Origin: Rhodospirillales bacterium
GTDB lineage: Bacteria > Pseudomonadota > Alphaproteobacteria > Rhodospirillales > Defluviicoccaceae
NCBI GenBank assembly: GCA_016712375.1
Contig: JADJRE010000004.1
Location: 62,001 to 126,000, forward strand
Direction: 5' to 3'
DNA: 64,000 nt
Shown here piece after piece: positions 27,313 through 37,032 of this stretch. A model generated the notes under the pieces. That model had not been told where the DNA came from, did not search any database, and saw only the letters and a program-made list of their open reading frames with translations. Within the stretch, counting starts at the first letter, position 1. Every line of letters begins with the position of its first letter. A program made the position numbers and the translations under genes.

Positions 27313-30300
27313 CTAGGAATCCTGGGAACAACACGCTTGCCGTGTTGACGGAGATGTTTGGATCGTCCAGGGACCTACCACTTGGTAACTAGCTGAAAAA
27401 ACGCCACCGCCCTTCTCCCCGCCCGTCATGACGGGGCCGAGAATTGGCAAACGGCCGAGCGCGCTGTTGATCGCATAGAACGGCACCAGCCGGCCACTAA
27501 CATCGACGATGTCGGCACGGGTATCGACCCTGCCAGCGAAGGTCATGCCGAGCGACCAGCCGTAGGCACGACCGTCGGTGATGTCCAGGATATCGTCGCT
27601 TAGGCTGAACGGCATTTCGAAAGTGGTAAAAGCAATACCCCTGCCGGTTAGAGCGTCGCGGATGCCGGTGACCGCCATGACGCTAAGCAGCCTTGCCAGA
27701 ATGGGCGCGTTGACAACGTGAAACCCACGCACCCGCACCCGCCCGGACAGCGGACGCGCCGGATCGTTGTCGTCGAAACGCCCTTTCGCCTCGATCGTGC
27801 CGCCGCGCACGTCGGGAATAACGTGAAAGGCACGCAGCGCCTCGCCGGCATTTTCGGCTTCGAGGCGTAGAGCGCGACCGCCCTGGTCGTCCGGGGCGAC
27901 CGAAAGCTCAACGGCACTGCCGTCTATCAAGTTGCCCTGCATCTGCACCAGCATCCAGCGGTCCCGCTCATGCACCACAGTGGCCCGCAGGTCTCGAACC
28001 GGAGCCGCGTCGTCCAGCCACAGCGTTTCCAGATCGGCGGTGAGCGAGAAATCGGGAATGCCGTCAAACCTCGGCCCGCTTTTCGAGCGAGGCGTGTCTT
28101 TAGCCGTGGAGTCGCTTGCCAACAGCGGTTCCAAATCAAGGCCAATGCCGGTGAGGCCGATATCCCATCGACCATCCGGAAGGCGGGCCACGGTTCCCGA
28201 GAGGTTGGTCCGGCCGGCGGCGAATCGGCGAATCTCGATACCTGCCGGCTGTCCCTTGCCGTCCAGCTGCAGCGCTCCGCCGACGTCAAGTCCCGGAGCC
28301 AGCAATTCGACATTCGGAACGGACGTCACACGATCATCTAGCATGTGCACCACCGCATCGAGCGCGCCAGCGGGCCCCGCTTCCTTCGACCACCGGATCT
28401 CGGGAATGGCCAGCGCCGCCCGGGTCAGGTCCATCGTGGTCTCGACGGTGCCAACTCCTTTGCCGGACAGTTCGTAGTTGACCCGGCCGGTGAATGCGCC
28501 GCCGACCAGGTAGCGATCGAGATCGACGACGTTGCGCAGGGCACGGCGAACACGCGCGAGCGGAACGTCGGCCGCATCGAAATGCGCGGCGACCTGTGTT
28601 TCGGCGTCGTCCACGAACGAAGTGTTGAGTCGAAGTTCGCCATCCACGCCCGCTACGGTGAGACGGCCATCGGCGCGCAGCCCGGTCTCATCAATAAGCA
28701 GACGAGCTTGCCCGCCGGTAATGTCGATCCCGTCAACCACACCGGCGATGCCGAAGTCCCGTAGATCGACGACCGCATCGACCTCCATATCCTCGTCTTT
28801 GAGGTCGTCTAGCAGCGGAAAGCGCAGCTGCAGCCGCGTCAGGGTTTCGCCGGACGCCTGTTCGGGCTTGATGCCGAGGCGCTGGGTGTACTCCAGTGGC
28901 GGGTTGGAAATCAGCCCCATTGCGGCCCGCACGGGGCCGCTCACCAGCAGGTCGATGTTGATGTTCGGAGGGTCGCGGTCCAGGTTCGGGAACACCACCG
29001 ACCCATCGCGCACCACGAGGCCCGCCGCTTCGCCGCTGTCGATGTCGATGCGCAGGCTCTTTAGGTCGGCCGTTGCGGTACCAGACGCGTTGTGCACCGG
29101 AGGCAGCGGCGGCAGGTAGTCGACACTCAGCCGTTGGACGTCGAAACGGGCATCAAGCCCGGTGACCTCGGTGGCGCCAGCGCGCGTGGCGAAGGTGAAG
29201 TTGGCGCTGAGGCTCGGGACGACTCCGTCGTGCAGCCGGGTCGTGCACCATTCCCAGGCGCCGGGCGCCAGTTTCTTCGGCCAGTAGCGCGGAAACTCGT
29301 CGACGCGGACGTTCTCGGCGCGCAGCGTCAGGCTGCCCGCCGGGGCCGTGTCCACGTTCTCGGCGCTCCCCACCAGCGCCAATTTCAGGCCATCCAGATC
29401 GAGCAGGGCCGAGGTGACGCTCGCGCGGCCGTCATCATAGCCGCCGGCGGCAGTCAGCCCGGCCAGCGGAAACCGGTGGTCCACCGGTGAGGGCACGTAC
29501 AGCGTGGTGCCAGGCACAAAGGCAATGGACGCTCCGTCGATTGCCAGTTTACTGAGCGTCGCGTCGAATGATCCGCGCAGCGACAGCGTGCGCACGCCGA
29601 GGCGCTGCGCAGGCGAGGCGAAGCCGGCGGCTTGGGCCAGCGGGCCCTCAAGGTTCAACGCGCCGCCGCTACCGGTAAGATCGATTGTTGCGGTTGCAAG
29701 CCGGCCGTCGGCGCCGACCTTCATTTCGGCTTTTCCCTGCAGCGGCACGTCGAAAGCGATCAAAGGCGCCAGCACCGGCAGCGCGTCGGCGAAGGCGGCG
29801 AGTCGCAAATTCGTGAACGTCAGATCGAGCGAAAGATCTTCCGCCGCGGCCGTAGGCGCGAGAGCGATTGAAACATCGGCGTGTTCGTCACCTCGTGCCA
29901 GTATCAGCGCTGCGTCGCCTGTAAGCCGGCCGATATCGTCACGCGCAAGTTTCGCGTGTTTTACGAGCAGTCGCCAGCCACCGCCCGTCGCTGGATCGCC
30001 GCGGGACGGGTTCCGAACGCCAATGCTCACATTCCGCAGCATGGCCGTCTCAAGGAAACTGAGCGGATGCTCTGTGTCGGGCGGACCGCGGAGGCCGCTG
30101 AACAGATCGTCGAGGCCCTGAGAATCGGCGCTGTCCGGGGATGCGCTTAGTTGCCCGGGATCGAGCGTGACTTCGGCGTCCGCAGCATCGATGGAGGTCG
30201 GAGCAATTACTCCCCGTGCCATTGCCCAAGGGCTGAAGCCCACGGCAAGTTCGTCAATACGGGCACGTTCGCCGCCGTCGTCGCTGGTTACTTGTACATC

Positions 30301-30531
30301 ATCGAGCCTGACCAACAGGCCATGCCGCCAGTCGCGCCACAGCACCGCGAGATCCCCGATCCGAAAACGGTAGGGCGTTACATCTTCCAGCACCTTGGCA
30401 AGGCTTGGCGCAAAGACACCGAGCGAGACCGGGCCGGCCGCCAGCCGCATGGCGAGCAACGCCGCTATAACGATCGCAATTGCGATCGTCGCAGCCACCA
30501 GCCGCACAAACAGGTGCACAATTCGTCCCAT
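27313..30531 (-). CDS. DUF3971 / AsmA-like (YhdP-type) envelope protein
   Basis: 1072 residues as read. One N-terminal membrane anchor (about 8-30) is followed by a very long periplasmic beta-rich chain with DUF3971 features (YRFRIGDLAVLWRDWRHGLLVRLDDVQV, then RGGTIEAKGRFDD and MPFSLSDDILDI near the end). AsmA/YhdP-family proteins are thought to bridge the envelope and move phospholipids. The last residues after VVGPW are out of frame: adding one base near 27368 gives DPNISVNTASVLFPGFL, and a second shift would carry the gene to a stop at 27225. Divergent from glnE. Confidence 0.88.
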   Translation of the reverse strand: MGRIVHLFVRLVAATIAIAIVIAALLAMRLAAGPVSLGVFAPSLAKVLEDVTPYRFRIGDLAVLWRDWRHGLLVRLDDVQVTSDDGGERARIDELAVGFSPWAMARGVIAPTSIDAADAEVTLDPGQLSASPDSADSQGLDDLFSGLRGPPDTEHPLSFLETAMLRNVSIGVRNPSRGDPATGGGWRLLVKHAKLARDDIGRLTGDAALILARGDEHADVSIALAPTAAAEDLSLDLTFTNLRLAAFADALPVLAPLIAFDVPLQGKAEMKVGADGRLATATIDLTGSGGALNLEGPLAQAAGFASPAQRLGVRTLSLRGSFDATLSKLAIDGASIAFVPGTTLYVPSPVDHRFPLAGLTAAGGYDDGRASVTSALLDLDGLKLALVGSAENVDTAPAGSLTLRAENVRVDEFPRYWPKKLAPGAWEWCTTRLHDGVVPSLSANFTFATRAGATEVTGLDARFDVQRLSVDYLPPLPPVHNASGTATADLKSLRIDIDSGEAAGLVVRDGSVVFPNLDRDPPNINIDLLVSGPVRAAMGLISNPPLEYTQRLGIKPEQASGETLTRLQLRFPLLDDLKDEDMEVDAVVDLRDFGIAGVVDGIDITGGQARLLIDETGLRADGRLTVAGVDGELRLNTSFVDDAETQVAAHFDAADVPLARVRRALRNVVDLDRYLVGGAFTGRVNYELSGKGVGTVETTMDLTRAALAIPEIRWSKEAGPAGALDAVVHMLDDRVTSVPNVELLAPGLDVGGALQLDGKGQPAGIEIRRFAAGRTNLSGTVARLPDGRWDIGLTGIGLDLEPLLASDSTAKDTPRSKSGPRFDGIPDFSLTADLETLWLDDAAPVRDLRATVVHERDRWMLVQMQGNLIDGSAVELSVAPDDQGGRALRLEAENAGEALRAFHVIPDVRGGTIEAKGRFDDNDPARPLSGRVRVRGFHVVNAPILARLLSVMAVTGIRDALTGRGIAFTTFEMPFSLSDDILDITDGRAYGWSLGMTFAGRVDTRADIVDVSGRLVPFYAINSALGRLPILGPVMTGGEKGGGVFSASYQVVGPWTIQTSPSTRQACCSQDS

Positions 30532-30617
30532 TACCGGTTATTCCTGTCGGCGCCTCGTCATGTGGGCCGTTTCTTCGTCGCGGCCGGCGAGTTTGCTCGA
30601 AAGCCGCCGCTTCGACC

Positions 30618-33600
30618 ATGAATAACCTCGCACCCGCTTTGCATGCCGCTCAAGTGCCGATGGCCTCTGATCCGGAACAGGTTCGTCGGGGCTTTGAACG
30701 GTGGCGCGATGCCCTGGCTGTCATCGCCGATTCGCAACAACAGCGCTTCGCCGAAGCCCTGTGCGACGACGAAGGCGCCGCCGCTCTGCTTGCCGCTGTT
30801 TTCGGCAACAGTCCTTTCCTGACGCTCATGGCGGAACTGGAGCCTATTTTCCTCCTTGATCTGCTCGCCGCTGGCCCGGACCGGGCGCTCGAGCGAATCA
30901 CCGAAGAATTGATGGAGACGCGTCACCTTGGTATTGCCGGATCGGATCCCGGATCCGCGCTGCGCCGAGGCAAGCGCCGGCTCGCTCTGACTGCCGCAAT
31001 TGCCGACATCGCGTCGGCCTGGACGCTGGAGGAAGTAACGGCGGCACTGTCCGATTTTGCCAGCGGAGCGCTGGACGCCGCACTTGCTTTTCTCCTGGCG
31101 GATGCCGCTCGGCGCGGTGCCCTGGTTTTCGACCCTGCCGATGCAGGCGATCCCTGCCGGCGATCGGGAATGATCATTCTCGGCATGGGCAAGCTGGGGG
31201 CGGCAGAGCTGAATTACTCCAGCGACATCGACTTGATCGTTTTCTGGGATCAGCAGCGTTTGCGAACGCCTAACCCGGATCTTCGTCAGCGCACCGCGGA
31301 GCGGCTGGTCCGCGGCTTGGTGCGGCTGATGGCGGAGCGCACCCGCGACGGCTACGTGTTCCGCACCGACCTGCGTCTGCGTCCGGATCCGGGGGCGACG
31401 CCGGTGGCGGTGTCGGTGCTCGCGGCCGAGGAATACTACGAGACGCTGGGCCAGAACTGGGAGCGCGCCGCGCTGATCAAGGCACGGCCGGTAGCCGGCG
31501 ACCAAGAGGCGGGAGACGCGTTCCTGCGCTGGCTGAAGCCGTTCATCTGGCGCAAGCATCTCGATTTCGCCGCAATCCAGGACATCCATTCGATCAAACG
31601 GCAGATAAACGTCCATCGCGGCGGCGCCCGCATCGCGCTCGCCGGCCATAACGTCAAGCTCGGCCGCGGCGGCATCCGCGAGATCGAGTTCTTCGCCCAG
31701 ACGCAGCAGCTGATCTGGGGCGGTCGCATCCCCTCGGTCCGCCAGATCGGCACCGTCGAAGCGTTGGCGGCGCTGGCGCGGGCCGGCAAGATCAGCGCTT
31801 CGGTCGCCGCCGAGATGACCAATGCCTATCGCTATCTGCGCCGGGTCGAACACCGCCTGCAGATGATCGACGATGCTCAGACGCATAGCCTGCCCGAGGA
31901 TCCACAGAAACTGTCGGCATTGGCAGTCTTTCTGGGCTACCCGTCGCTCGAACCGTTCGCCGAAGAGCTGCTGGCGACGCTGCGCCAGGTGGAAAGCCAC
32001 TACGCGGAGCTGTTCGAGGATGCTCCTGCCCTGACCCTGCCCGGGGCTGTCGGCGGCAATCTGGTGTTCACCGGCGGCGAAGCCGATCCTGAGACGCTGG
32101 CAACTCTGCAGCGGCTGGGCTTTGCCAATGTGCAGACGGTCGATGCGGCGGTGCGCGGCTGGCACCACGGCCGCTGCCGGGCGATGCGCAGCGTCCGCGC
32201 CCGTGAGCTGCTCACCGAACTGATGCCGCACCTTCTGAAGGCGCTCGCCGGCAAGCCCGATCCGGACGGCGCCTTTCTTGCTTTCGACCGATTCCTCAAC
32301 GGCTTGCCTTCTGGCGTGCAGTTGTTCGCGATGTTCCACGCCAATCCGCCGCTGCTGGGGCTGGTAACCGACATCCTGGGCGTCGCGCCGGCCCTCGCCG
32401 ACCATCTGGCACGCCGGCCCTCGGTGTTGGAAAGCGTGCTGTCGGCGCCAGATTTTTTTCAGCCGCCGCCTCCGCTGGCCGAGCTGGAGACGGAGTTGGA
32501 AGACCTCCTCGAGCAGGCCCGCGATGCCGAGGATGTGCTCGACCTGGCGCGCCGATGGGCCAATGATCGGCGATTCCAGATTGGTGTGCAGGCGCTGAAA
32601 GGGCTGGTGGACACGACCGCGGCGACCGCCGCCTGGTCCCGTGTCGCCGAAGCAGCGCTGCGTTGCCTGCTGCCGCCGATAGAAGCGGAGTTCGCACGCT
32701 TCCACGGCCGGATCGCCGGCTGTGCCATGGCGATCGTCGGAATGGGTAAGCTCGGTGGCGCCGAGATGACGGCGACGTCCGATCTCGACCTGATCTTCAT
32801 CTATTCAACTCCGCCAGAGGGCGCGCAGTCCGACGGAGCGCGGCCGCTGCCAGCACCGCAATACTTTGCCCGGCTGAGCCAGCGACTGATCAACGCGCTG
32901 ACCGCGCCGACGTCTGAGGGGCGTCTCTACGAGGTGGACATGCGCCTGCGACCCTCCGGCAAGGCCGGTCCAATCGCCGTGAGCGCCGCCACCTTCGCCC
33001 GCTATCAACACGAGGAGGCGTGGGTGTGGGAACAGATGGCGCTGACCCGTGCCCGGGTCGTCGCCGGCCCGCCGGATCTGGCCCGAGCTATCGACGCCTC
33101 GATCCGGTCCGTACTGGCTCGTCCGCGCAATGCGAGAGCACTGGTCGCTGATGTCGCCGATATGCGGGCGCGGATGGCGGCCGAACATCCCACGCGCAGC
33201 CTATGGGAGCCGAAACACCTGCGCGGCGGCCTGGTCGACATTGAATTCATCGCCCAGTACCTGCAGCTTCGGGAAGCGCACGCCCATCCCTCGGTGCTGT
33301 CACCGAATACCGCAGATGCGCTGGCGCAACTGCGCGCCGCAGAAGTGCTGCCGCCCGACGTGGCGCACGAACTGAGCGAGGCGCTGTCCCTGTGGCAGGC
33401 GGTGCAGGCGCGCATCCGGCTCAACATCGGTGAGGCGATCGTCGCCGAAGGAGCCGACGACGCACCAAAAGCGCTTCGGCTTGCCGTCGCCGGCATTGGC
33501 GGTCTCGATTTTGGCGGCTTGGTGGAAGCGTTGCAGCAGGCGGCGGAACACGTCGGGGAGCACTTCCGCCGCCTCGTCGAGGAACCGGCAGCGGATCAAG

Positions 33601-33632
33601 CCAGACAGGCGGCGGCAGACGAGCCGCTGTGA
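30618..33632 (+). CDS. glnE: Bifunctional glutamine synthetase adenylyltransferase/adenylyl-removing enzyme
   Basis: 1004 residues, full length. Two nucleotidyltransferase domains are visible: GMGKLGAAELNYSSDIDL at about residue 189 (adenylyl-removing half) and GMGKLGGAEMTATSDLDL at about 708 (adenylylating half), each followed by DLRLRP- and DMRLRP-type motifs. It adjusts glutamine synthetase activity under PII control. ATG 30618 is chosen; the frame upstream overlaps the divergent DUF3971 gene without homology. Confidence 0.97.
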   Translation: MNNLAPALHAAQVPMASDPEQVRRGFERWRDALAVIADSQQQRFAEALCDDEGAAALLAAVFGNSPFLTLMAELEPIFLLDLLAAGPDRALERITEELMETRHLGIAGSDPGSALRRGKRRLALTAAIADIASAWTLEEVTAALSDFASGALDAALAFLLADAARRGALVFDPADAGDPCRRSGMIILGMGKLGAAELNYSSDIDLIVFWDQQRLRTPNPDLRQRTAERLVRGLVRLMAERTRDGYVFRTDLRLRPDPGATPVAVSVLAAEEYYETLGQNWERAALIKARPVAGDQEAGDAFLRWLKPFIWRKHLDFAAIQDIHSIKRQINVHRGGARIALAGHNVKLGRGGIREIEFFAQTQQLIWGGRIPSVRQIGTVEALAALARAGKISASVAAEMTNAYRYLRRVEHRLQMIDDAQTHSLPEDPQKLSALAVFLGYPSLEPFAEELLATLRQVESHYAELFEDAPALTLPGAVGGNLVFTGGEADPETLATLQRLGFANVQTVDAAVRGWHHGRCRAMRSVRARELLTELMPHLLKALAGKPDPDGAFLAFDRFLNGLPSGVQLFAMFHANPPLLGLVTDILGVAPALADHLARRPSVLESVLSAPDFFQPPPPLAELETELEDLLEQARDAEDVLDLARRWANDRRFQIGVQALKGLVDTTAATAAWSRVAEAALRCLLPPIEAEFARFHGRIAGCAMAIVGMGKLGGAEMTATSDLDLIFIYSTPPEGAQSDGARPLPAPQYFARLSQRLINALTAPTSEGRLYEVDMRLRPSGKAGPIAVSAATFARYQHEEAWVWEQMALTRARVVAGPPDLARAIDASIRSVLARPRNARALVADVADMRARMAAEHPTRSLWEPKHLRGGLVDIEFIAQYLQLREAHAHPSVLSPNTADALAQLRAAEVLPPDVAHELSEALSLWQAVQARIRLNIGEAIVAEGADDAPKALRLAVAGIGGLDFGGLVEALQQAAEHVGEHFRRLVEEPAADQARQAAADEPL

Positions 33633-33662
33633 TCTGTCGTGCCGGCTCCTATGTAGAGACGA

Positions 33663-33694
33663 CGAAGAGGAAAGCGGGCCGACGGGCCTCTTCG
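33663..33694 (+). terminator. Inverted repeat between glnE and bcp
   Basis: CGAAGAGG (33663-33670) pairs with CCTCTTCG (33687-33694) around a GC-rich loop. It sits 30 bases after the glnE stop. There is no T-tract, so it may be a weak terminator or a transcript-stabilising hairpin. Confidence 0.35.
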
Positions 33695-33733
33695 GCTGAT
33701 GCCGACCGGCGATCACGATAACGGAGTGAGACA

Positions 33734-34225
33734 ATGCCTCTCGAGCTGGGTGAAAAGTTGCCGAACTTCGCGTTACCGACCGACGAGGGTGGGACGCTCA
33801 CCCACACCAATCTCGAAGGCAAGACCACCGTGCTCTACTTTTACCCGAGGGACGACACGCCCGGCTGCACCACGGAGGCGAAGGACTTTACCGCGGCGCT
33901 TCCGGAATTCACCCGCGCCGGCGTGACCGTCGTTGGGATCTCGGCCGACGACATCGAGAGCCACCGCAAGTTCAAGCAAAAGCACGGTCTGGCCATTACC
34001 TTGGTCACCGACACCGACAAGGAGCTTGCCCAGGCGCTCGGGGTCTGGGGAGAAAAGAGCATGTATGGCAAGAAGTTCATGGGTATGGAGCGCGCTACGT
34101 TCCTGATCGACAAGCACGGGGTGGTGCGGAAGGCGTGGCGCAAGGTCAAGGTTAACGGCCACGTCTCCGAGGTATTACGGGAGGCCGGCAATCTTGCTGT
34201 GGCAAGCGGCACCGATATCGGCTGA
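33734..34225 (+). CDS. bcp: Bcp-type thiol peroxiredoxin
   Basis: 163 residues. The peroxidatic Cys45 sits in YFYPRDDTPGCTTEA, the PrxQ/Bcp signature. No other Cys is present, so it is a 1-Cys form that needs an external reductant. Later motifs GISADDIESHRKF and RATFLIDKHGVV fit. Removes organic hydroperoxides. Next to a ferritin-like gene, consistent with oxidative stress defence. Confidence 0.96.
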   Translation: MPLELGEKLPNFALPTDEGGTLTHTNLEGKTTVLYFYPRDDTPGCTTEAKDFTAALPEFTRAGVTVVGISADDIESHRKFKQKHGLAITLVTDTDKELAQALGVWGEKSMYGKKFMGMERATFLIDKHGVVRKAWRKVKVNGHVSEVLREAGNLAVASGTDIG

Positions 34226-34391
34226 GAGGCTTCCCGCCGGGCGCAGGCGGGGTATGCGCCACGGCTCGTTGTCTGACCGGAGCGATTCTGATACGCGTTC
34301 GCTAAAGGGAGGCGGCGGGTAGATGTCCGGCCGCGTGCAGAAAACCTTTGTCCACCGGGTCGGTCCAACAACATTCCCACTGGAGAGTTTC

Positions 34392-34853
34392 ATGTCAGCG
34401 AATGAAATCGACAAACCAGCCGTTCTCGCGGTCCTTAACAGCATTCTGGAGGCTGAACTGGCCGGAGTCGTCCGCTACACCCACTACTCGTTGATGGTGT
34501 ATGGTTATGGACGGATTCCGATCGTCCATTGGCTGCGTGGGCAGGCGGAAGAGTCGCTGACGCACGCACAGGAGGCTGGCGAGCTGATCACGGCACTGGG
34601 CGGCCACCCTTCGCTGGGTATCGGCAAGCTGCTGGAAGGTGAGAAGCACGACATTGGCGCTATTCTGCGCGAGTCGCTGCAGCATGAACGCTCAGCGCTT
34701 GCTCACTATGCGGCGCTGCTCGATCTGGTCGAGGGGCGCGACATCATGCTTGAGGAATACGCCCGGCAAATGGTGGCGGCAGAGAGCAAGCACTGCAGCG
34801 AGGTCGACAAGATGCTGCGCGCGCCGGGGGACCTGCAGCCGTTCAATGGTTAA
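34392..34853 (+). CDS. Bacterioferritin-like ferritin protein
   Basis: 153 residues of a four-helix ferritin fold. Metal-ligand candidates are Glu in NSILEAELAGVVRYTHY (helix A), EESLTHAQEAGELI (helix B, E..H spacing), LQHERSALAHY (helix C) and AAESKHCSEV (helix D). This is closer to Bfr/Dps-like minimal ferritins than to classic Ftn. ATG 34392 has GGAGAG upstream; the frame before it is unsupported. Iron storage and detoxification beside bcp is inferred. Confidence 0.85.
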   Translation: MSANEIDKPAVLAVLNSILEAELAGVVRYTHYSLMVYGYGRIPIVHWLRGQAEESLTHAQEAGELITALGGHPSLGIGKLLEGEKHDIGAILRESLQHERSALAHYAALLDLVEGRDIMLEEYARQMVAAESKHCSEVDKMLRAPGDLQPFNG

Positions 34854-34866
34854 CAATGTCTTGGCG

Positions 34867-34881
34867 TTAACACTTTCTTAA
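34867..34881 (+). promoter_or_regulatory. CtrA-like binding box upstream of the FliL-like gene
   Basis: TTAA (34867-34870), seven bases, TTAA (34878-34881). This matches the full CtrA site TTAA-N7-TTAAC except for the last base. A further GTTAAC lies at 34849-34854. It is 76 bases upstream of the FliL-like start. CtrA controls cell cycle and motility genes in alphaproteobacteria. Confidence 0.5.
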
Positions 34882-34956
34882 TCTTGATTACCGTATTCTT
34901 GAGATCGTCCGGAGAGGCGATGGTTCGTCCACTCCGCAGGTACGGAACTCCCTGCG

Positions 34957-35517
34957 ATGATCGAAAGCAACGGTGCGATCGCCGCCGCCCATGCGGCTGG
35001 CGCGGCGGCAGACGAGGCGTCGGAAGTCGACGCCTCGCCGGGCGCAACCGCATGCTCGGTTGTTCGCGGCAAGCTCCGGCTGTCTCGCCTGCGTTGGCCG
35101 ATAGCGGCGCAGTGCGGAATGGTGGTGTTGCTGGTGCTGGCGCCCGCCTTGCTTTACCTGGTGCTGAGCAATGATAGGAGCGAGGTTGGGTCGGCCTATG
35201 TCGCCGTCCCAAGCTCAATCACCTACCATCAGCTTCCGGAAATCACGGCTGATCTGAAGACGTCACATCGTCGGACGCATTACGTGCAACTGGCAGCCGT
35301 CATTGAGGTTGCCGAGGACAGTCTGGTCAACTTGCAGGCGCAGCAGGCGCTGATCATCGCGGATGTGCAGATCGCGCTGCGCGATCTGCACCGACAGGAC
35401 CTCTCCGGCGCCGCCGGCGTCGAGCGACTACGAGGCATGGTCACCAGCATCGTTGCTCGTCATATCCCGCCGGCGGGTGTGCACGCGGTGCTGTTCACGA
35501 AGTTCCTGGTGGATTGA
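34957..35517 (+). CDS. FliL-like membrane protein
   Basis: 186 residues. Cytoplasmic N-terminus, one membrane helix (about 49-70, IAAQCGMVVLLVLAPALLYLV), then a FliL-type periplasmic domain: VPSSITYHQLPEITADL, YVQLAAVIEVAEDS, IIADVQIALRDLHRQDLSGAAGVERLRG and a closing VHAVLFTKFLVD. FliL proteins form stomatin-like rings around flagellar stators. No other flagellar gene is near, so this is an isolated paralogue. A CtrA-like box lies upstream. Confidence 0.75.
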   Translation: MIESNGAIAAAHAAGAAADEASEVDASPGATACSVVRGKLRLSRLRWPIAAQCGMVVLLVLAPALLYLVLSNDRSEVGSAYVAVPSSITYHQLPEITADLKTSHRRTHYVQLAAVIEVAEDSLVNLQAQQALIIADVQIALRDLHRQDLSGAAGVERLRGMVTSIVARHIPPAGVHAVLFTKFLVD

Positions 35518-35781
35518 CCGGCTCGCCTGATCGTTTGGTGGGCGTTCTGTCGCATCGACCCAGCAGCATCAACAACTCTTGCATATCGGAACCCTGCCTG
35601 CCGGCTCCGACGGGCGTGAGTTGACGCCAGCGGTGATTGCAGGCGCGGCGGGCCGCGGCGGATCGGTGCTTGTGTCTCCGGCGGTCGCGGGCTAGCGTTT
35701 GGGTGACCGGGTGCCACGCGGCGCCTGCCTCTCTGCCACCGAGGTGCGCTTGCGGCGCTTGTTCCTCATTGTCATTCCCCG

Positions 35782-36921
35782 ATGCGAAACAGCGTCATTG
35801 GCCTGATCATCGGGGTCGTTCTGGGCATTGTTCTCGGAGCGACCGTGATTGCACCCCGCCTGCAGCGGACTGCTCCCGATGCCGTCGCCGCCCCGGCACC
35901 GACGTCGGCACCGGCCGATGTCGCCAAGCAACTGCCCCGGGTGTTGGCACCTCGCCCCGACGTCTCGATGAAGATGGCGAGCGCCTATCCGCCAGATACG
36001 CCGGTGGCGGGAGAGTTGGCGCGGCGCATCGACGCTCGGATCTGGGATATCTCGCACGGGTTGCTCGAGATCCGCAGCTATCCCCCAGGGGCGCTTGCAC
36101 CGGTCTCCGATCTTTTCGAGGCGGTAGGCTCCGGCACAATTGACGCGGCCTTCGCGCCGATCGAGCCCATCGGCATGAAGTTTCCCGCGCTGGCGCTGTT
36201 TGGCGGCGTACCGTTCGGACCGGACGTTGCGGAGTTCCTCGGCTGGATGGAGTTCGGCGGCGGGCAGTCGCTGTTGCAGGAGATCAATGAGCAGCATGGC
36301 GTGCATGGCCTAGTCTGCGGCCTGTTGCCATCGTCCGCGTTCGGATGGTTCCGCCAGGAATTACAATCTCCGCAGCAACTGCGGGGCCTGCATATGAACG
36401 CCTCCGGTCTTGCCGGCAAGGTGCTGCAAAGGCTGGGGGCCGAGGTTGCCGATCTGCCCTCGGGGGAACTGATCCTGGCGATTGAACAAGGGACAATTGA
36501 CGCTGTCACCTGGTCGTCGCCAATGCTCGACAAGCAGATGGCGTTCGGCACCTGGCTGAAGAATTACTACCCACAAGGCTGGAACCAATCGCTCACGGTG
36601 TTGGCTTTGATGATCAATAAGAAGAAGTGGCAATCCCTGAACGCGATGCAGCGTGCACAGATCCAAACGGTTTGCGGCGACAACATCCAGCAAAGCATCG
36701 CTGAGGGTGAGGCGGGACAATTCACCGCACTACAGCAAATGTACGGCGCGGGCGTTCATCTGCATCGCTTGCCGCCTTCGGTGCGCGACGCGCTGGAGCG
36801 CGCCTGGCAGCAGGTGGTGCAGCAGGAAAGCAGTGACGACGCCCAGTTCCGCAAGGTTTGGCAGTCCCTGGCAGCGTTCCGGGGCGATTTCGCCGTATGG
36901 CGGGAACTAAGCCGCCCCTAG
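35782..36921 (+). CDS. TRAP-type transporter solute-binding protein, membrane-anchored
   Basis: 379 residues. A strongly hydrophobic N-terminal segment (about 5-25) and an Ala/Pro-rich linker (32-48) precede a DctP fold: MKMASAYPPDTPVAGELARRI, SGTIDAAFAPI, LRGLHMNASGLAGKVLQRLGA and the signature AIEQGTIDAVTWSSPM. DctP proteins deliver organic acids to a DctQM permease, but no permease genes are adjacent. The lack of an obvious cleavage site suggests it stays anchored. Could serve a distant permease or a sensor; both are inference. Confidence 0.85.
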   Translation: MRNSVIGLIIGVVLGIVLGATVIAPRLQRTAPDAVAAPAPTSAPADVAKQLPRVLAPRPDVSMKMASAYPPDTPVAGELARRIDARIWDISHGLLEIRSYPPGALAPVSDLFEAVGSGTIDAAFAPIEPIGMKFPALALFGGVPFGPDVAEFLGWMEFGGGQSLLQEINEQHGVHGLVCGLLPSSAFGWFRQELQSPQQLRGLHMNASGLAGKVLQRLGAEVADLPSGELILAIEQGTIDAVTWSSPMLDKQMAFGTWLKNYYPQGWNQSLTVLALMINKKKWQSLNAMQRAQIQTVCGDNIQQSIAEGEAGQFTALQQMYGAGVHLHRLPPSVRDALERAWQQVVQQESSDDAQFRKVWQSLAAFRGDFAVWRELSRP

Positions 36922-37032
36922 GAGCTTTAACAACGTCAACCAAAACGCCACCATGGCTTGCAGCCTCTGCGAGGCTCGGCGATACTCCGAGCGGTCGTTC
37001 TCGCCGTTGGTCAAGAGAAGAAAGAGGTCCAT

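Noticed and set aside
32452..32460. Run of T within glnE as a programmed slippage site
   Set aside because: The frame is intact through it (Asp-Phe-Phe-Gln) and the protein is full length.
30558..32705. 715-codon minus-strand frame inside glnE
   Set aside because: Antisense shadow; composition and lack of motifs contrast with the fully conserved GlnE on the + strand.
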